A DNA stretch of 50,712 nucleotides from Cryobacterium algoritolerans (GTDB lineage Bacteria > Actinomycetota > Actinomycetes > Actinomycetales > Microbacteriaceae). A program made the translations under genes and the position numbers. Of the stretch, positions 8,679 through 17,324 are shown one piece after another. Where the stretch lies: the NCBI RefSeq assembly GCF_004402785.1, contig NZ_SOFP01000054.1:1-50712 (forward strand), read 5' to 3'. Numbering within the stretch: position 1 is the stretch's first letter; every line of letters starts with the position of its first letter. Below the pieces are notes generated by a model. That model worked only from the letters and a program-made list of their open reading frames with translations, did no database searches and had not been told where the DNA came from.

Positions 8679-9860
8679 TCAGCGGAATGCGCTGATGCCG
8701 GTGAGGTCCCTCCCGATCAGGAGCGACTGCACGCTCTCGGTCCCCTCGTAGGTGTGCAGGGATTCGATGTCGGCGAGGTGCCTGATCACGTGGTTTTCGA
8801 GCAGGATGCCGTTGCCGCCGAGCATGTCCCTGGCCATGGCCGCGATCTCCCGCGCCGCCCTGGTGTTGTGGTATTTCGCGAGCGAGGCCTGGATCGGCCG
8901 CAGCGTGCCGGCGTCGTCAAGCGCGGCCAGGCGCAGGCAGTGCAGCTGCATGGAGGTGAGCTGGGAGAGCATCATGGTCAACCGCTCCTGCACGAGCTGG
9001 AACGCGGCGAGCGGCTTGCCGAACTGGATGCGCTGCGTGGAGTAGTTCAGAGCGGCCTCGAAGACGGCGGTGGCATGGCCGAGGGCCGACCAGGCCACCC
9101 CGAGCCGGGTCGCGAAGAGCACAACGGAGGCCTCCTTGAAGGTGCGCGTGCCGGGCAGCACGGCCTCCAGTGGAACGCGTGCGCCGTCGAGCACGATCCG
9201 GGCCTGGTGGATCGCGCGCAGCGACCCCTTGCCGGTGATGGTGGTCGCGTGGTAGCCGGGATTGTCCTGTTCGACCAGGAAACCGCGCACATTTCCGTCG
9301 TCATCCCTGGCCCAGACGACGGTAACATCGCCGACCGAGCCGTTGCCGATCCACTTCTTCTCGCCGGTGATCACCCATTCGTCGCCGTCGCGCGTCGCGG
9401 TCGTCTCGAGGCCGACCGAGTCGGAGCCGTGGTCGGGTTCGGTCAGGGCGAAGGCACCCAGCTTCTCGGCCCGGGCCAGTGGCACGAGCCAGCGCCGCTT
9501 CTGCTCTTCGCTGCCGAAGAGGGCGATGCTGCGCAGCGCCAGCCCGCCCTGCACGGCGACCACGGTGCCCATCGACCCGTCGCCGCGGGAAATCTCCATG
9601 TTGACCAGCCCGGCAGCGAGGGCCGACATCGGGGTGAGTCCCTGACCGACGACACCGTCGGTGAGCAGATCGAGTTCGCCGAGTCTGCGGGCGAGGTGGA
9701 GCGGGTATTCGGCCTTGTCCCAGGCCTCGTTCACCTCATCCAGAGTCTCCTCGGCGAAGGCGCGGGCTCGGTCCCAGAATGCCCGGTCTGCGGCGGGAAC
9801 GTCGGCGAAGAGACCGTAGTAGTCGGTGTCGAGCGGAGTGGATACGTCGTAGTCGGCCAC
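8679..9860 (-). CDS. acyl-CoA dehydrogenase (glutaryl-CoA dehydrogenase-like)
   Basis: The 393-residue flavoprotein oxidises an acyl-CoA to the 2-enoyl-CoA. It shows FALTEPDHGSDS and KKWIGNGSVGDVTVVWA (flavin and substrate binding), YSTQRIQFGKPLAAFQLVQE, and the catalytic base in YEGTESVQ (Glu372). The position of that glutamate and the DMLGGNGILLENHVIRHL segment resemble the glutaryl-CoA and short-chain branch of the family. The first reaction of beta-oxidation fits its place between the hydratase/dehydrogenase and the ligase. The start is GTG at 9860 after GAAAGG. Electron-transfer flavoprotein genes are not in the window. Confidence 0.92.
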   Translation of the reverse strand: MADYDVSTPLDTDYYGLFADVPAADRAFWDRARAFAEETLDEVNEAWDKAEYPLHLARRLGELDLLTDGVVGQGLTPMSALAAGLVNMEISRGDGSMGTVVAVQGGLALRSIALFGSEEQKRRWLVPLARAEKLGAFALTEPDHGSDSVGLETTATRDGDEWVITGEKKWIGNGSVGDVTVVWARDDDGNVRGFLVEQDNPGYHATTITGKGSLRAIHQARIVLDGARVPLEAVLPGTRTFKEASVVLFATRLGVAWSALGHATAVFEAALNYSTQRIQFGKPLAAFQLVQERLTMMLSQLTSMQLHCLRLAALDDAGTLRPIQASLAKYHNTRAAREIAAMARDMLGGNGILLENHVIRHLADIESLHTYEGTESVQSLLIGRDLTGISAFR

Positions 9861-9875
9861 GGTTTTACCTTTCGG

Positions 9876-9918
9876 GGAGTGGTGAGGAGTGGTGAGGAGT
9901 GGTGAGGAGTGGTGAGGT
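9876..9918. repeat. 10-bp tandem repeat (GGTGAGGAGT)
   Basis: About four copies of GGTGAGGAGT lie between the stop of the multifunctional oxidation gene and the ribosome-binding site of the acyl-CoA dehydrogenase gene. On the transcribed strand this reads ACTCCTCACC, an unstructured pyrimidine-rich spacer. Copy number could vary by slippage and alter the intergenic distance. Confidence 0.85.
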
Positions 9919-12044
9919 TACGGGTGGAAGAGGGTGCCGCGGGCGGCGAGGGCTGCGCCGGAGCGGTCCAGCAGCGGGGTCAGCCCGCCGGTGTGGTGCG
10001 GGAAGTTGGCCCCGAGGATCATGCAGGCATCGATGTCGGCGGCGCTCTGCACCGTGCCGTCGGCAAGCATCCGCCCGGCCTCATCGGCCAGGCCGTGAAG
10101 GAGCATTGCGCGCACGGCGGCGGTGCCGACCGGAAGCTCGGCTCGTTCGACCGGCGACGGCAGGATCGACTGGATCGCGTCTGCCGCGGCGGGAGTGAGG
10201 CGGCCGTCCGGCCCGACGTAGCTCGGCAGTGACAGTTGCACGAGGCGGCGCAGGCTCGGGCTCACCGTGAACCGGTCGCCGAGGCACTGTCCGAGGTGGG
10301 CGAGGATGTGCAGCTGCACGGGGGGACCGATGTGCCGGATCAGGGTGAGCGGCGTCATCGGGAACCCGTCGGCGACGAGCGCGTCGTCGACGAGTCTCGC
10401 ATCCGCGCCCGCGTCGATCAGGCGGAGGGTGTCGCTGAACCAGCGGGTGATCAGCCGGTTGACGACGAAACCAGCGGAGTCCTTCACGAGCACGGCGGTC
10501 TTGCCGAGCGCCCCGGCGAGCGCGAACGCCGCGGCGACGACGGCATCGGTATTGCGCGGGGCCCGCACGATTTCGACCAGCGGGAGCACCGCGACCGGGT
10601 TGAAGAAGTGGAAACCGATCAGGCGCTCCGGGTGCAGGAGCGCCGATCCCTGGTCGGCGATCGAGAGCGAGGAGGTGTTGGTGAGCAGCAACGTGTCGGG
10701 CCGCACGACGCGTTCGACCGACTCCCAGACGCCGCGTTTGACGGCCAGGTCTTCGAAGACGGCCTCGATCACGATGTCACTGCCGGCGAGGTCGGTGATG
10801 TCGCTGGTGCCGGTGATGAGCGCCGCGACCCGGGTTGCGGTCCCCGGCGTCATGGTGCCGCGTTTCACGGCCCGGCCAAGCTGGTCGGCGATGCAGTCCA
10901 GCGCCTGGGCGACCTGCTCCGGGGTGAGATCGGTGACCCGCACGGGCACGCCGAGACGCTCCGCGAAGACCAGGGCGAGCTGGGTGGCCATCCGACCGCC
11001 GCCGACGACCCCGACCTGACTGACGGCGCCCGGTCCGCCGGGCCGGCCGCGTTTCCGGGCCGCCTGCAGGGTGAAGAACGCGTAGATGCCGGCACGGCAC
11101 TCGTCGGTCTGGAGCAGTTCCCCGAAGGCGACGATGGTCTCGGCCTCGATCGGGTCGCCGCCGCGTGCCAGTCGCGCGGCCGTGCGTCCCAGCCGGCCGG
11201 CGGGCGCGGATGCCGGGCGGCCCCCGTTCCTGTGCTGCCAGGTCGAGAGCAGCTCAAGGGTCTTCTCGACGGCGGGCAGTTCGCCGGGGATCCGCTTCCG
11301 CACCGCTGCGCGCAGCGCCTCGGGCTGCCAGGCCGCCTGCGCGACAGTCCGCGAGAGCGTCGGCAGGTCGGCCGGGGTGTCCGCCGCATCCGCTTCAGCC
11401 CTCCCGTTCAGGACACCGGCCGCCCAGGCGAGTGACGCCCCGATGAAGTCGGGGTCCTCGATCACGGCGTCAGCGACCCCGAGGGCGGCAATGTCCGCCG
11501 CGGTGAGCGAGCGGCCGGAGAGGGAGCGGGTGACCGCGATCTCCGCCGCGGGGCCCGCGCCGATGAGGTCGGCGAGCAGGCTGAGGCCGCCCCAGCCCGG
11601 TACGAGGCCGAGGCGCACCTCGGGGAGACCGAGGTTGGTCGCTGTTGCGGCGACGGTACGGTAATCGGCGCAGAGGGCCAGCTCGAATGCACCGCCAAGC
11701 GCGACGCCGTTGAGGAAGGCAAAGGTGGGCAGCCCGAGCCGGCCGATCTGGTTGAACGCCGTGTAGCCATCGCGGGCGATCTGTTCACCCTCCGTGTGGG
11801 TGGCGACGGAACCGAAGGCGGCCAGGTCGGCGCCGGCGCCGAAGACCGCGCCTGTGCCGGTGAAGGCCACCGCGTCGACCGAGGCCAGGTCGATGCCGCG
11901 GACCGCGGCGGCGACGGCGGCGAGGGCCTCCCGTGTCCAGGAGATCAGCCCGCCGGCCGGAGGCGTGAAGACCACCAGCGCGATCGTGCGGCCACCGACC
12001 ATCCGGTTTGTGACGTCGATTCGTGTGGTCAACACACCGTTCAC
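9918..12044 (-). CDS. enoyl-CoA hydratase / 3-hydroxyacyl-CoA dehydrogenase fusion
   Basis: The 708-residue protein joins a crotonase domain (about 1-230: VFGAGADLAAFG oxyanion region, NGVALGGAFELALCADYR, GLPEVRLGLVPGWGG) to an NAD-binding 3-hydroxyacyl-CoA dehydrogenase. The dehydrogenase half has a Rossmann start VGVVGGGRMATQLALVF, GFHFFNPVAVLPLVE with the catalytic histidine, KDSAGFVVNRLITRW, and a helical C-terminal part. It performs the second and third steps of beta-oxidation, like FadB/FadJ. GTG 12044 is chosen because AAGGGGG precedes it and the domain begins there. A longer frame to 12098 would run into the operator-like palindrome. The thiolase expected to complete the cycle is absent here. 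Confidence 0.92.
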   Translation of the reverse strand: MNGVLTTRIDVTNRMVGGRTIALVVFTPPAGGLISWTREALAAVAAAVRGIDLASVDAVAFTGTGAVFGAGADLAAFGSVATHTEGEQIARDGYTAFNQIGRLGLPTFAFLNGVALGGAFELALCADYRTVAATATNLGLPEVRLGLVPGWGGLSLLADLIGAGPAAEIAVTRSLSGRSLTAADIAALGVADAVIEDPDFIGASLAWAAGVLNGRAEADAADTPADLPTLSRTVAQAAWQPEALRAAVRKRIPGELPAVEKTLELLSTWQHRNGGRPASAPAGRLGRTAARLARGGDPIEAETIVAFGELLQTDECRAGIYAFFTLQAARKRGRPGGPGAVSQVGVVGGGRMATQLALVFAERLGVPVRVTDLTPEQVAQALDCIADQLGRAVKRGTMTPGTATRVAALITGTSDITDLAGSDIVIEAVFEDLAVKRGVWESVERVVRPDTLLLTNTSSLSIADQGSALLHPERLIGFHFFNPVAVLPLVEIVRAPRNTDAVVAAAFALAGALGKTAVLVKDSAGFVVNRLITRWFSDTLRLIDAGADARLVDDALVADGFPMTPLTLIRHIGPPVQLHILAHLGQCLGDRFTVSPSLRRLVQLSLPSYVGPDGRLTPAAADAIQSILPSPVERAELPVGTAAVRAMLLHGLADEAGRMLADGTVQSAADIDACMILGANFPHHTGGLTPLLDRSGAALAARGTLFHP

Positions 12045-12087
12045 GGTGCCCCCTTGCGCCGGTCGAAAAGCTTCAGCTACAAGTTGT

Positions 12088-12108
12088 ACCTGACACACAG
12101 TCTCAGGT
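12088..12108. promoter_or_regulatory. candidate TetR operator
   Basis: ACCTGA (12088-12093) and TCAGGT (12103-12108) form an inverted repeat around nine bases. The element GTCTCAGG is repeated directly at about 12100 and 12122. It lies between a TetR gene and the beta-oxidation genes on the same strand, where a repressor of that cluster would be expected to bind. Confidence 0.45.
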
Positions 12109-12124
12109 CAAGTGGCACTGAGTC

Positions 12125-12898
12125 TCAGGCGTCGGGTGCGCTCGTCGCCGCGCGGAGCCGTTCCTCGACGGCCCTGGCCACGTCGCCGGGGTCCATCGAG
12201 GCGGGGAAGACGGCGACGAGCAGGTCCAGCCCGGGGTCGGCCGTCCCCGCGGGCGGGCGGCCGTCGGGTCGGAACATCAGCCGAACCCCGGCGAGTTCGT
12301 CGGCCAGCTCTGCGGGCAGGTCGGCGGCACGGGCGCCGGCGGCCGTCGAGCGGATCAGGCGGCGTAGCTCGTAATTGTGGGTGGCCGTCACCGCGGCCGC
12401 GAAGCGGATGGCGGCCAGCGCCGGCACCATGGGCAGAGAGGACCTGAGGTAACTGGCGAACATCCGTTCGTACCGGATCACCATGACGGTCTCACGGTCG
12501 CGTAGCACGGGGGTCGCGCGCACGACCAGGTCCCTGATCCGCCCGACCTCGAGGCGTTCACGGAACCGTTCGAAGACCATGGTCGCCGCCTCGCAGACGG
12601 CCAGCCACGGGTCGGCGTGCGGCAACTCGAAATGGCGCACGATCTGTTCGAGCAGCTCATCGTGGTCGGCGAAGATCACGTCGTCCTTCGAGCCGAACTG
12701 CCGGAAGAACGTGCTGCGGGACACCCCGGCCGCCTCGGCGATCTCGGTGGCGCTCGTGGCCTCGTAGCCGCGCTCGTGGAACAGTCGCACCGCGACATCG
12801 GCGACCTCGACCCTGGTCAGCGGTCGCTGGCGCGCGGGCAGAGGCTCGGTGCTCCGGGAATCGCTGCTCGAGGAATCGTTCTGCAGGGGATCGGTCAT
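12125..12898 (-). CDS. TetR family transcriptional regulator (fatty-acid cluster)
   Basis: The 257-residue protein has an N-terminal TetR DNA-binding domain at about residues 27-75, with TSATEIAEAAGVSRSTFFRQ as the helix-turn-helix and FGSKDDVIFADHDELL after it. The C-terminal ligand domain is variable. It is directly upstream of, and on the same strand as, the hydratase/dehydrogenase, acyl-CoA dehydrogenase and ligase genes. The inference is that it represses them and is released by an acyl-CoA. The N-terminal 25 residues are Ser/Asp-rich and probably disordered. Confidence 0.9.
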   Translation of the reverse strand: MTDPLQNDSSSSDSRSTEPLPARQRPLTRVEVADVAVRLFHERGYEATSATEIAEAAGVSRSTFFRQFGSKDDVIFADHDELLEQIVRHFELPHADPWLAVCEAATMVFERFRERLEVGRIRDLVVRATPVLRDRETVMVIRYERMFASYLRSSLPMVPALAAIRFAAAVTATHNYELRRLIRSTAAGARAADLPAELADELAGVRLMFRPDGRPPAGTADPGLDLLVAVFPASMDPGDVARAVEERLRAATSAPDA

Positions 12899-12937
12899 GG
12901 TCTGCCGAAATTATCACGGAATCCGGCTCGCCCCGGC

Positions 12938-14323
12938 TCAGCGGGGCGCCGCCGGATCGATCCGCTCGAGGTGCTCCGGCACCCGCACGTTCCAGCCCAG
13001 TTCGTGCTTGATCCGCAACCGCAGGGTGTCGGAGGCCGCCGGCTCGCCGTGGGTGAGATACGTCATCACCGGTGCGACCAGGGCTGCGCGCATCCACTCG
13101 ATGATCTCGTCGGAGTCGGCGTGGGCCGACAGGCTGCCGATCTCCACGACCTCAGCGGTGATCGGGACGTCCCGGCCGAAGATACGCAGGGTGTCGTCAC
13201 CGCGCAGGAGGGCGGCACCGCGGGTGCCGCCAGCCTGGAAGCCGGTCAGGATGATGGCGTTGCGCGGGTCTGAGCCGTAGGCGGCGAGGTGGTGGAGCAC
13301 CCGGCCGCCGGTGAGCATTCCGCTGGCGGAGACGATGATCATCGGGCCGCCGCGCAGGTTGAGCAGCTTGGATTCGTCGACGGTGCGCACCATCCTGGCG
13401 AGGTCGTACATGCTGTGGAACTCGGTCTCGGTCAGTCTGTGCTCGCTCTGGTGCCGCTGGTAGATCTCGGTGGCGTTGACCGCCATCGGGCTGTTGAGGT
13501 AGACCGGGATGTCCGGTATCTCGCCGTGGTCACGCAGCCGGGAGAGGTGCAACAGCACGGTCTCGGACCGGCCGACCGCGAAGGCGGGGATCACGATGAC
13601 GCCGCCCCGCCCCGCGACCCGGCGGATCACCTCGCCCAGTTCCGCCTCCGGATCCGCCGGGTCGTGCGTGCGATCCCCGTAGGTCGATTCCGACACGAGC
13701 ACGTCGACGGTCTCCAGCGGGCGAGGCGGGTGCATCAGGGGGTCGTTCGCCCGGCCGAGGTCACCCGTGAAGTGCACGGTCGAGTCGCCGACCGAGAGCC
13801 GGATCTGGGCCGCCCCGAGGATGTGGCCGGCCGGAACGAAGGTGGCCCGGATGCCGCCGCCGAGGTCGATCTCCTGGTCGAAGTTCCGGGGCCGGAACGA
13901 GTCGAGGCTAGTCACGGCATCCTCCGCCGTGTAGAGAGGACGAGGGTTCTCGTGCCGGGACGACTTGCGCTTCCTGGCGAAATTCGCCTCCTCCTCGAGG
14001 AGGTAGCCGCTGTCGGGCAGGAGCAGCGAACTGAGCTCCGTGGTTCCCTTCGTCGCGTAGACGGGGCCGCCGAAGCCGTCCCGGACGAGAGCCGGGAGGT
14101 AGCCGGTGTGGTCGAGGTGGGCGTGCGTGAGCAGCACGGCGGCGAGGGACTCCGGCGAAACGGGAAACGCGAGCCGGTTGCGATTGCGCAGCAGCTTGTA
14201 GCCCTGGAACAAGCCGCAATCGATGAGAATCCGGCGACCGTCCGATTCGACCAGGAACCTCGAGCCGGTGACCGTGTCGGTAGCCCCCAGGAACTGGAGC
14301 CGGGAATCTGTCCGCTTCGTCAT
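12938..14323 (-). CDS. MBL-fold beta-CASP ribonuclease-like protein
   Basis: The 461-residue protein has metallo-beta-lactamase motifs: LTHAHLDHTGYLPAL (motif 2, two-zinc site), VPAGHILGAAQ, HFTGDLGR and IVSASGMLTGG. It also has the beta-CASP insert (STYGDRTHDP, IPAFAVGRSE) and a C-terminal GSLSAHADSDEI. This is the YSH1/CPSF73-like group of RNA-processing exonucleases and endonucleases. The start at 14323 (MTKRTDSRLQFLGATDTVTG) fits the family; upstream codons do not. The ribosome-binding site is weak. It lies 39 bases upstream of the TetR gene on the same strand, possibly co-transcribed, with no obvious functional tie. Confidence 0.9.
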   Translation of the reverse strand: MTKRTDSRLQFLGATDTVTGSRFLVESDGRRILIDCGLFQGYKLLRNRNRLAFPVSPESLAAVLLTHAHLDHTGYLPALVRDGFGGPVYATKGTTELSSLLLPDSGYLLEEEANFARKRKSSRHENPRPLYTAEDAVTSLDSFRPRNFDQEIDLGGGIRATFVPAGHILGAAQIRLSVGDSTVHFTGDLGRANDPLMHPPRPLETVDVLVSESTYGDRTHDPADPEAELGEVIRRVAGRGGVIVIPAFAVGRSETVLLHLSRLRDHGEIPDIPVYLNSPMAVNATEIYQRHQSEHRLTETEFHSMYDLARMVRTVDESKLLNLRGGPMIIVSASGMLTGGRVLHHLAAYGSDPRNAIILTGFQAGGTRGAALLRGDDTLRIFGRDVPITAEVVEIGSLSAHADSDEIIEWMRAALVAPVMTYLTHGEPAASDTLRLRIKHELGWNVRVPEHLERIDPAAPR

Positions 14324-14657
14324 GATGATCACCCAATAGAGATCGCCTGAACTCCGGCAAGACTGCACCATCTCGACCGGCCCGCCCGCCTGCTGGGAAG
14401 GGAATCGGCCGAATCACCGGCTCATTCCTCACGCTAATTTTGAAGCCGGTTGGTGTCAAGGCTTCGCGGGAACCGCGTACATCCCGGGGGACGTGCGTGG
14501 TCAGCGGAGGGCAGCCGGCACTTCCGGCTCGGCGATCACGTCGACGGTGCCGGTGGACGCACCGGCGACCATATGGGCGTTCGTGAGGAGGCAGCCGTCG
14601 GCGAAGGCGCCCGGCCGGGCCTTTTGGGGTGCTCGGCATCCGGCGCTCCGTCGCGCG
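14324..14657. other. gene-free stretch with a possible decayed minus-strand gene end
   Basis: No complete gene is visible. On the minus strand, a frame ending at the stop 14500-14502 reads GAFADGCLLTNAHMVAGAST and then GTVDVIAEPEVPAALR. This looks like a natural protein C terminus, possibly the last strands of a PPC/DUF296-like domain, but no start or upstream domain can be found. It may be a remnant. Confidence 0.25.
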
Positions 14658-14680
14658 CGAAATGACGACCGGTCATTTCG
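14658..14680. promoter_or_regulatory. candidate operator, perfect 9-bp arms
   Basis: CGAAATGAC (14658-14666) and GTCATTTCG (14672-14680) are perfectly inverted around five bases. The site is 46 bases upstream of a TetR start codon, so autorepression by that regulator is the natural reading. Confidence 0.65.
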
Positions 14681-14726
14681 GATGGTCTAATCTGGCCATC
14701 TCACGCTCTTCGGGAGGAGCCACCGG

Positions 14727-15398
14727 ATGACCGACGCCGCCAGGACCGCACCGCGCCGCGCAGGGCGCCCGCTGGAGAAAGTGTTGTCGCGGGGCAGGAT
14801 CACCATCGCGGCGCTCGAGGTGATCACGATCGAGGGCTATGGCGGTTTCACCATGTCGAGCCTGGCCAGGACACTGAAGGTCGCGCCCTCCGCGCTCTAC
14901 AACCACGTCTCCTCCAAGCAGGAGGTTCTGCAATGGCTGGAAGACCATGTGATGACCATGGTCGACGTGAGCGGGTTCGGCTCAGAGCCGTGGGATGCCG
15001 CAGTGCGCCGCTGGGCGTGGTCCTACCGGGACGTGTTCGCCAGGCACGCTCCCCTGGTTCCCCTCGTGGCCGTGCTGCCGGTCACAGGCGCGCCTGAGAC
15101 CCTGAAAATGTACGAGACCGTCGCCGTGGGACTGGCCGAGGCCGGCGTGCCAGGGGAGACGATCATCCCGGCCATCGTCGCCGTCGAGTCGTTCATCTTC
15201 GGCTCCGCCCTCGACGCCAACGCGCCGGCCGACATCTTCGACACCGGCGACCTGGCCGACTCGAGCCCGACGTTCACCGATGCCGTCCGGAGCCAGGACC
15301 GTACCTCCGGCGCAGCCCCGGCCGACGCGGCGTTCCGGTTCGGGCTCGAGGCGCTGCTCGCGGCCCTCGAGTCCACCCGGTCGGGGCCGCACGCCTGA
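14727..15398 (+). CDS. TetR family transcriptional regulator
   Basis: The 223-residue protein begins with a basic arm, APRRAGRPLEKVLSRGRI. Its TetR helix-turn-helix is FTMSSLARTLKVAPSALYNH followed by VSSKQEVLQWLE. The C-terminal half (WDAAVRRWAWSYRDVFARHA, PAIVAVESFIFGSALD) resembles the TetR_C ligand domain of the tetracycline-repressor type. The start follows GGGAGG. Its own operator is probably the palindrome at 14658. The next gene on the strand, 180 bases on, is an amino-acid permease, a possible target. The inducer is unknown. Confidence 0.9.
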   Translation: MTDAARTAPRRAGRPLEKVLSRGRITIAALEVITIEGYGGFTMSSLARTLKVAPSALYNHVSSKQEVLQWLEDHVMTMVDVSGFGSEPWDAAVRRWAWSYRDVFARHAPLVPLVAVLPVTGAPETLKMYETVAVGLAEAGVPGETIIPAIVAVESFIFGSALDANAPADIFDTGDLADSSPTFTDAVRSQDRTSGAAPADAAFRFGLEALLAALESTRSGPHA

Positions 15399-15471
15399 TT
15401 CCAGCCCAAACATCCGGAACGTTATCTTTTTTCTTTCGAATTGGCTTGCATTCCGGTGCCGTCACATTCAA

Positions 15472-15496
15472 ACTAAACGAACCCAATTCATTTAGT
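15472..15496. promoter_or_regulatory. A/T-rich leader with small inverted repeat
   Basis: The gap 15399-15578 is clearly A/T-richer than its surroundings and probably holds the permease promoter. Within it ACTAAA (15472-15477) and TTTAGT (15491-15496) are inverted around 13 bases, a possible regulator site. No clear -35/-10 pair can be assigned. Confidence 0.3.
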
Positions 15497-15578
15497 CGGC
15501 AGTGCGACGCCATCCCTCCCGTCGCGCCTGCCTTCCCCACCCACACATCGTCAGTGAAGACGCATGAAAGGGATCATC

Positions 15579-17177
15579 ATGACCGAACTCTCGACCAGGC
15601 CTTCCCCGGCCTCCACGGCCGCAGGCCACCAGCCGCACGTGCACAGCGACCAGCTGCACGATGCGGCCGGAACCACCCACGGCATCACCCGGAAGGGCCT
15701 CAAGGGCGGTCAGATAGGCCTCCTCGCCGTTGTCGTGATGGGGGTGTCCTCGGTGGCCCCGGCGTACAGCCTGACCAGTTCCCTGGGCGCGACCGTCAGC
15801 GAGGTCGGATTCCAGGTGCCGGCGATCTTCATCGTCGCCTTCATCCCGATGATCCTGGTGGCCCTGGCCTATCGGGAGCTCAACGCCGATTCCCCGGACA
15901 GCGGCACGTCATTCACCTGGACCACCAAGGCCTTCGGGCCCTTCATCGGCTGGATGGGCGGCTGGGGGATGCTCGCCGCCAACATCATCGTGCTCTCCAG
16001 CCTGGCTGGCGTGGCGGTCAGTTTCTTCTACGTCTTCCTGGGCGAGCTCTTCGGCAATCCCTCCCTGGCCTCTCTCGCCGACAACACCGCCGTGAACATC
16101 GCCACCTGCCTGCTCTTCGTGGCCCTGGCCGTCTGGGTCAGCTACCGCGGCCTGCACACCACCAAGCTCGTTCAGTACAGCCTGGTCGGTTTCCAACTCG
16201 TGGTCCTCGGCATCTTCACCGTCATGGCCCTCATCGGCGCCGGCTCCGCCGACTCGACGACGGCGATCCCGTTCAGCTGGGAGTGGTTCGACCCGACCCA
16301 GGTGCAGAGTTTCAGCCAGTTCGCCGCCGGGATCTCGCTGGCCATCTTCGTGTACTGGGGCTGGGATGTCTGCCTCACCATGACCGAGGAGACCAAGGGC
16401 GGCCAGAAGACCGCCGGCAAGGCGGGTACCTTGACCGCGCTCGTCGTGCTCGGCCTCTACCTCGCCCTCATCGTGGCAACCATGATGGTCTCCGGCGTCG
16501 GGGTCGACGGTATCGGCCTCGGCAACCCCGACAACCAGGGCAACATCTTCGCCGCCATCGCGTCTCCCATCATGGGACCGCTCGCCATCCTGATCTCCCT
16601 GGCAGTGCTGGCCAGCTCGGCCTCCTCCCTGCAGTCCACGATGACCTCCCCCGCGCGCACGCTGCTGGCGATGGCGCATTACAACGCGCTCCCGCCGAAG
16701 TTCGCCAGCATCAGTAAGCGGTTCGGTTCGCCCGGCTACGCGACGATCGCCGCCGGCGCCATCGCCGGCGGGTTCTACGCGGTGATGACCATCATCAGCG
16801 TCAATGTGCTCAATGACACCGTCATGTCGCTCGGTCTGATGATCTGCTTCTACTACGCGTTGACCTCCTTCGCCTGCGTCTGGTACTTCCGCCAGAGCCT
16901 CTTCGGCAGCATCCGCAATTTCTTCATGCGCCTGATCATCCCCGGTCTGGGTGGACTCATCCTCACTGTCGTCTTCGTGCAGACCGCGGTGAGCAGCTGG
17001 AGCCCGGACTTCGGTAGCGGCTCCGAACTCTTCGGGATCGGTCTCGTCTTCGTCATCGGCGTCGGGCTGCTCCTGCTCGGCACCCTGGTGATGGGGCTGA
17101 CCTACTGGCGCCAGCCGAGCTTCTTCCGCGGCGAGACCCTGCGCAAGGACACCCCGGCACTGGTAGTCCCCGAGTAG
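15579..17177 (+). CDS. APC family amino-acid permease
   Basis: The 532-residue protein has about 12 membrane segments after a 45-residue cytoplasmic, His-containing start. The first segment pair has GVSSVAPAYSLTSSLGATVS, typical of the APC superfamily substrate site. DSGTSFTWTTKAFGPFIGWMGGW and YWGWDVCLTMTEETKGGQKT are further family marks. It should import an amino acid or amine by proton symport; the substrate is not readable. ATG 15579 is preferred because GAAAGGG stands six bases upstream, while the ATG at 15564 lies before that ribosome-binding site. A strong hairpin follows the gene. Confidence 0.92.
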   Translation: MTELSTRPSPASTAAGHQPHVHSDQLHDAAGTTHGITRKGLKGGQIGLLAVVVMGVSSVAPAYSLTSSLGATVSEVGFQVPAIFIVAFIPMILVALAYRELNADSPDSGTSFTWTTKAFGPFIGWMGGWGMLAANIIVLSSLAGVAVSFFYVFLGELFGNPSLASLADNTAVNIATCLLFVALAVWVSYRGLHTTKLVQYSLVGFQLVVLGIFTVMALIGAGSADSTTAIPFSWEWFDPTQVQSFSQFAAGISLAIFVYWGWDVCLTMTEETKGGQKTAGKAGTLTALVVLGLYLALIVATMMVSGVGVDGIGLGNPDNQGNIFAAIASPIMGPLAILISLAVLASSASSLQSTMTSPARTLLAMAHYNALPPKFASISKRFGSPGYATIAAGAIAGGFYAVMTIISVNVLNDTVMSLGLMICFYYALTSFACVWYFRQSLFGSIRNFFMRLIIPGLGGLILTVVFVQTAVSSWSPDFGSGSELFGIGLVFVIGVGLLLLGTLVMGLTYWRQPSFFRGETLRKDTPALVVPE

Positions 17178-17203
17178 CAGCCGACCGGCGTCCGCGCCGG
17201 AGG

Positions 17204-17245
17204 GCCGCACCATCCCGGTTCCACAACCGACCGGGACGGTGCGGC
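17204..17245 (+). terminator. strong stem-loop after the permease gene
   Basis: GCCGCACCATCCCGGT (17204-17219) pairs with 17230-17245 in a 16-base stem with one mismatch and a 10-base loop. It starts 26 bases after the permease stop. No long T run follows, as is common in high-GC actinobacteria. Confidence 0.8.
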
Positions 17246-17324
17246 TCTTGTCGTCCCGCCGCCATCCGGTCATACTGCCCGCGAGGCCTGCCGATCTTCC
17301 TGAGCCGGCCTGGCGGTTTCTCAC

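Noticed and set aside
5970..9905. Very long plus-strand open frame (1311 codons)
   Set aside because: It is antisense to the transporter, ligase and acyl-CoA dehydrogenase genes, has no motifs, and reflects high-GC codon bias.
14450..14665. Plus-strand frame of 71 codons
   Set aside because: No ribosome-binding site and no natural composition; the minus-strand frame there looks more protein-like.
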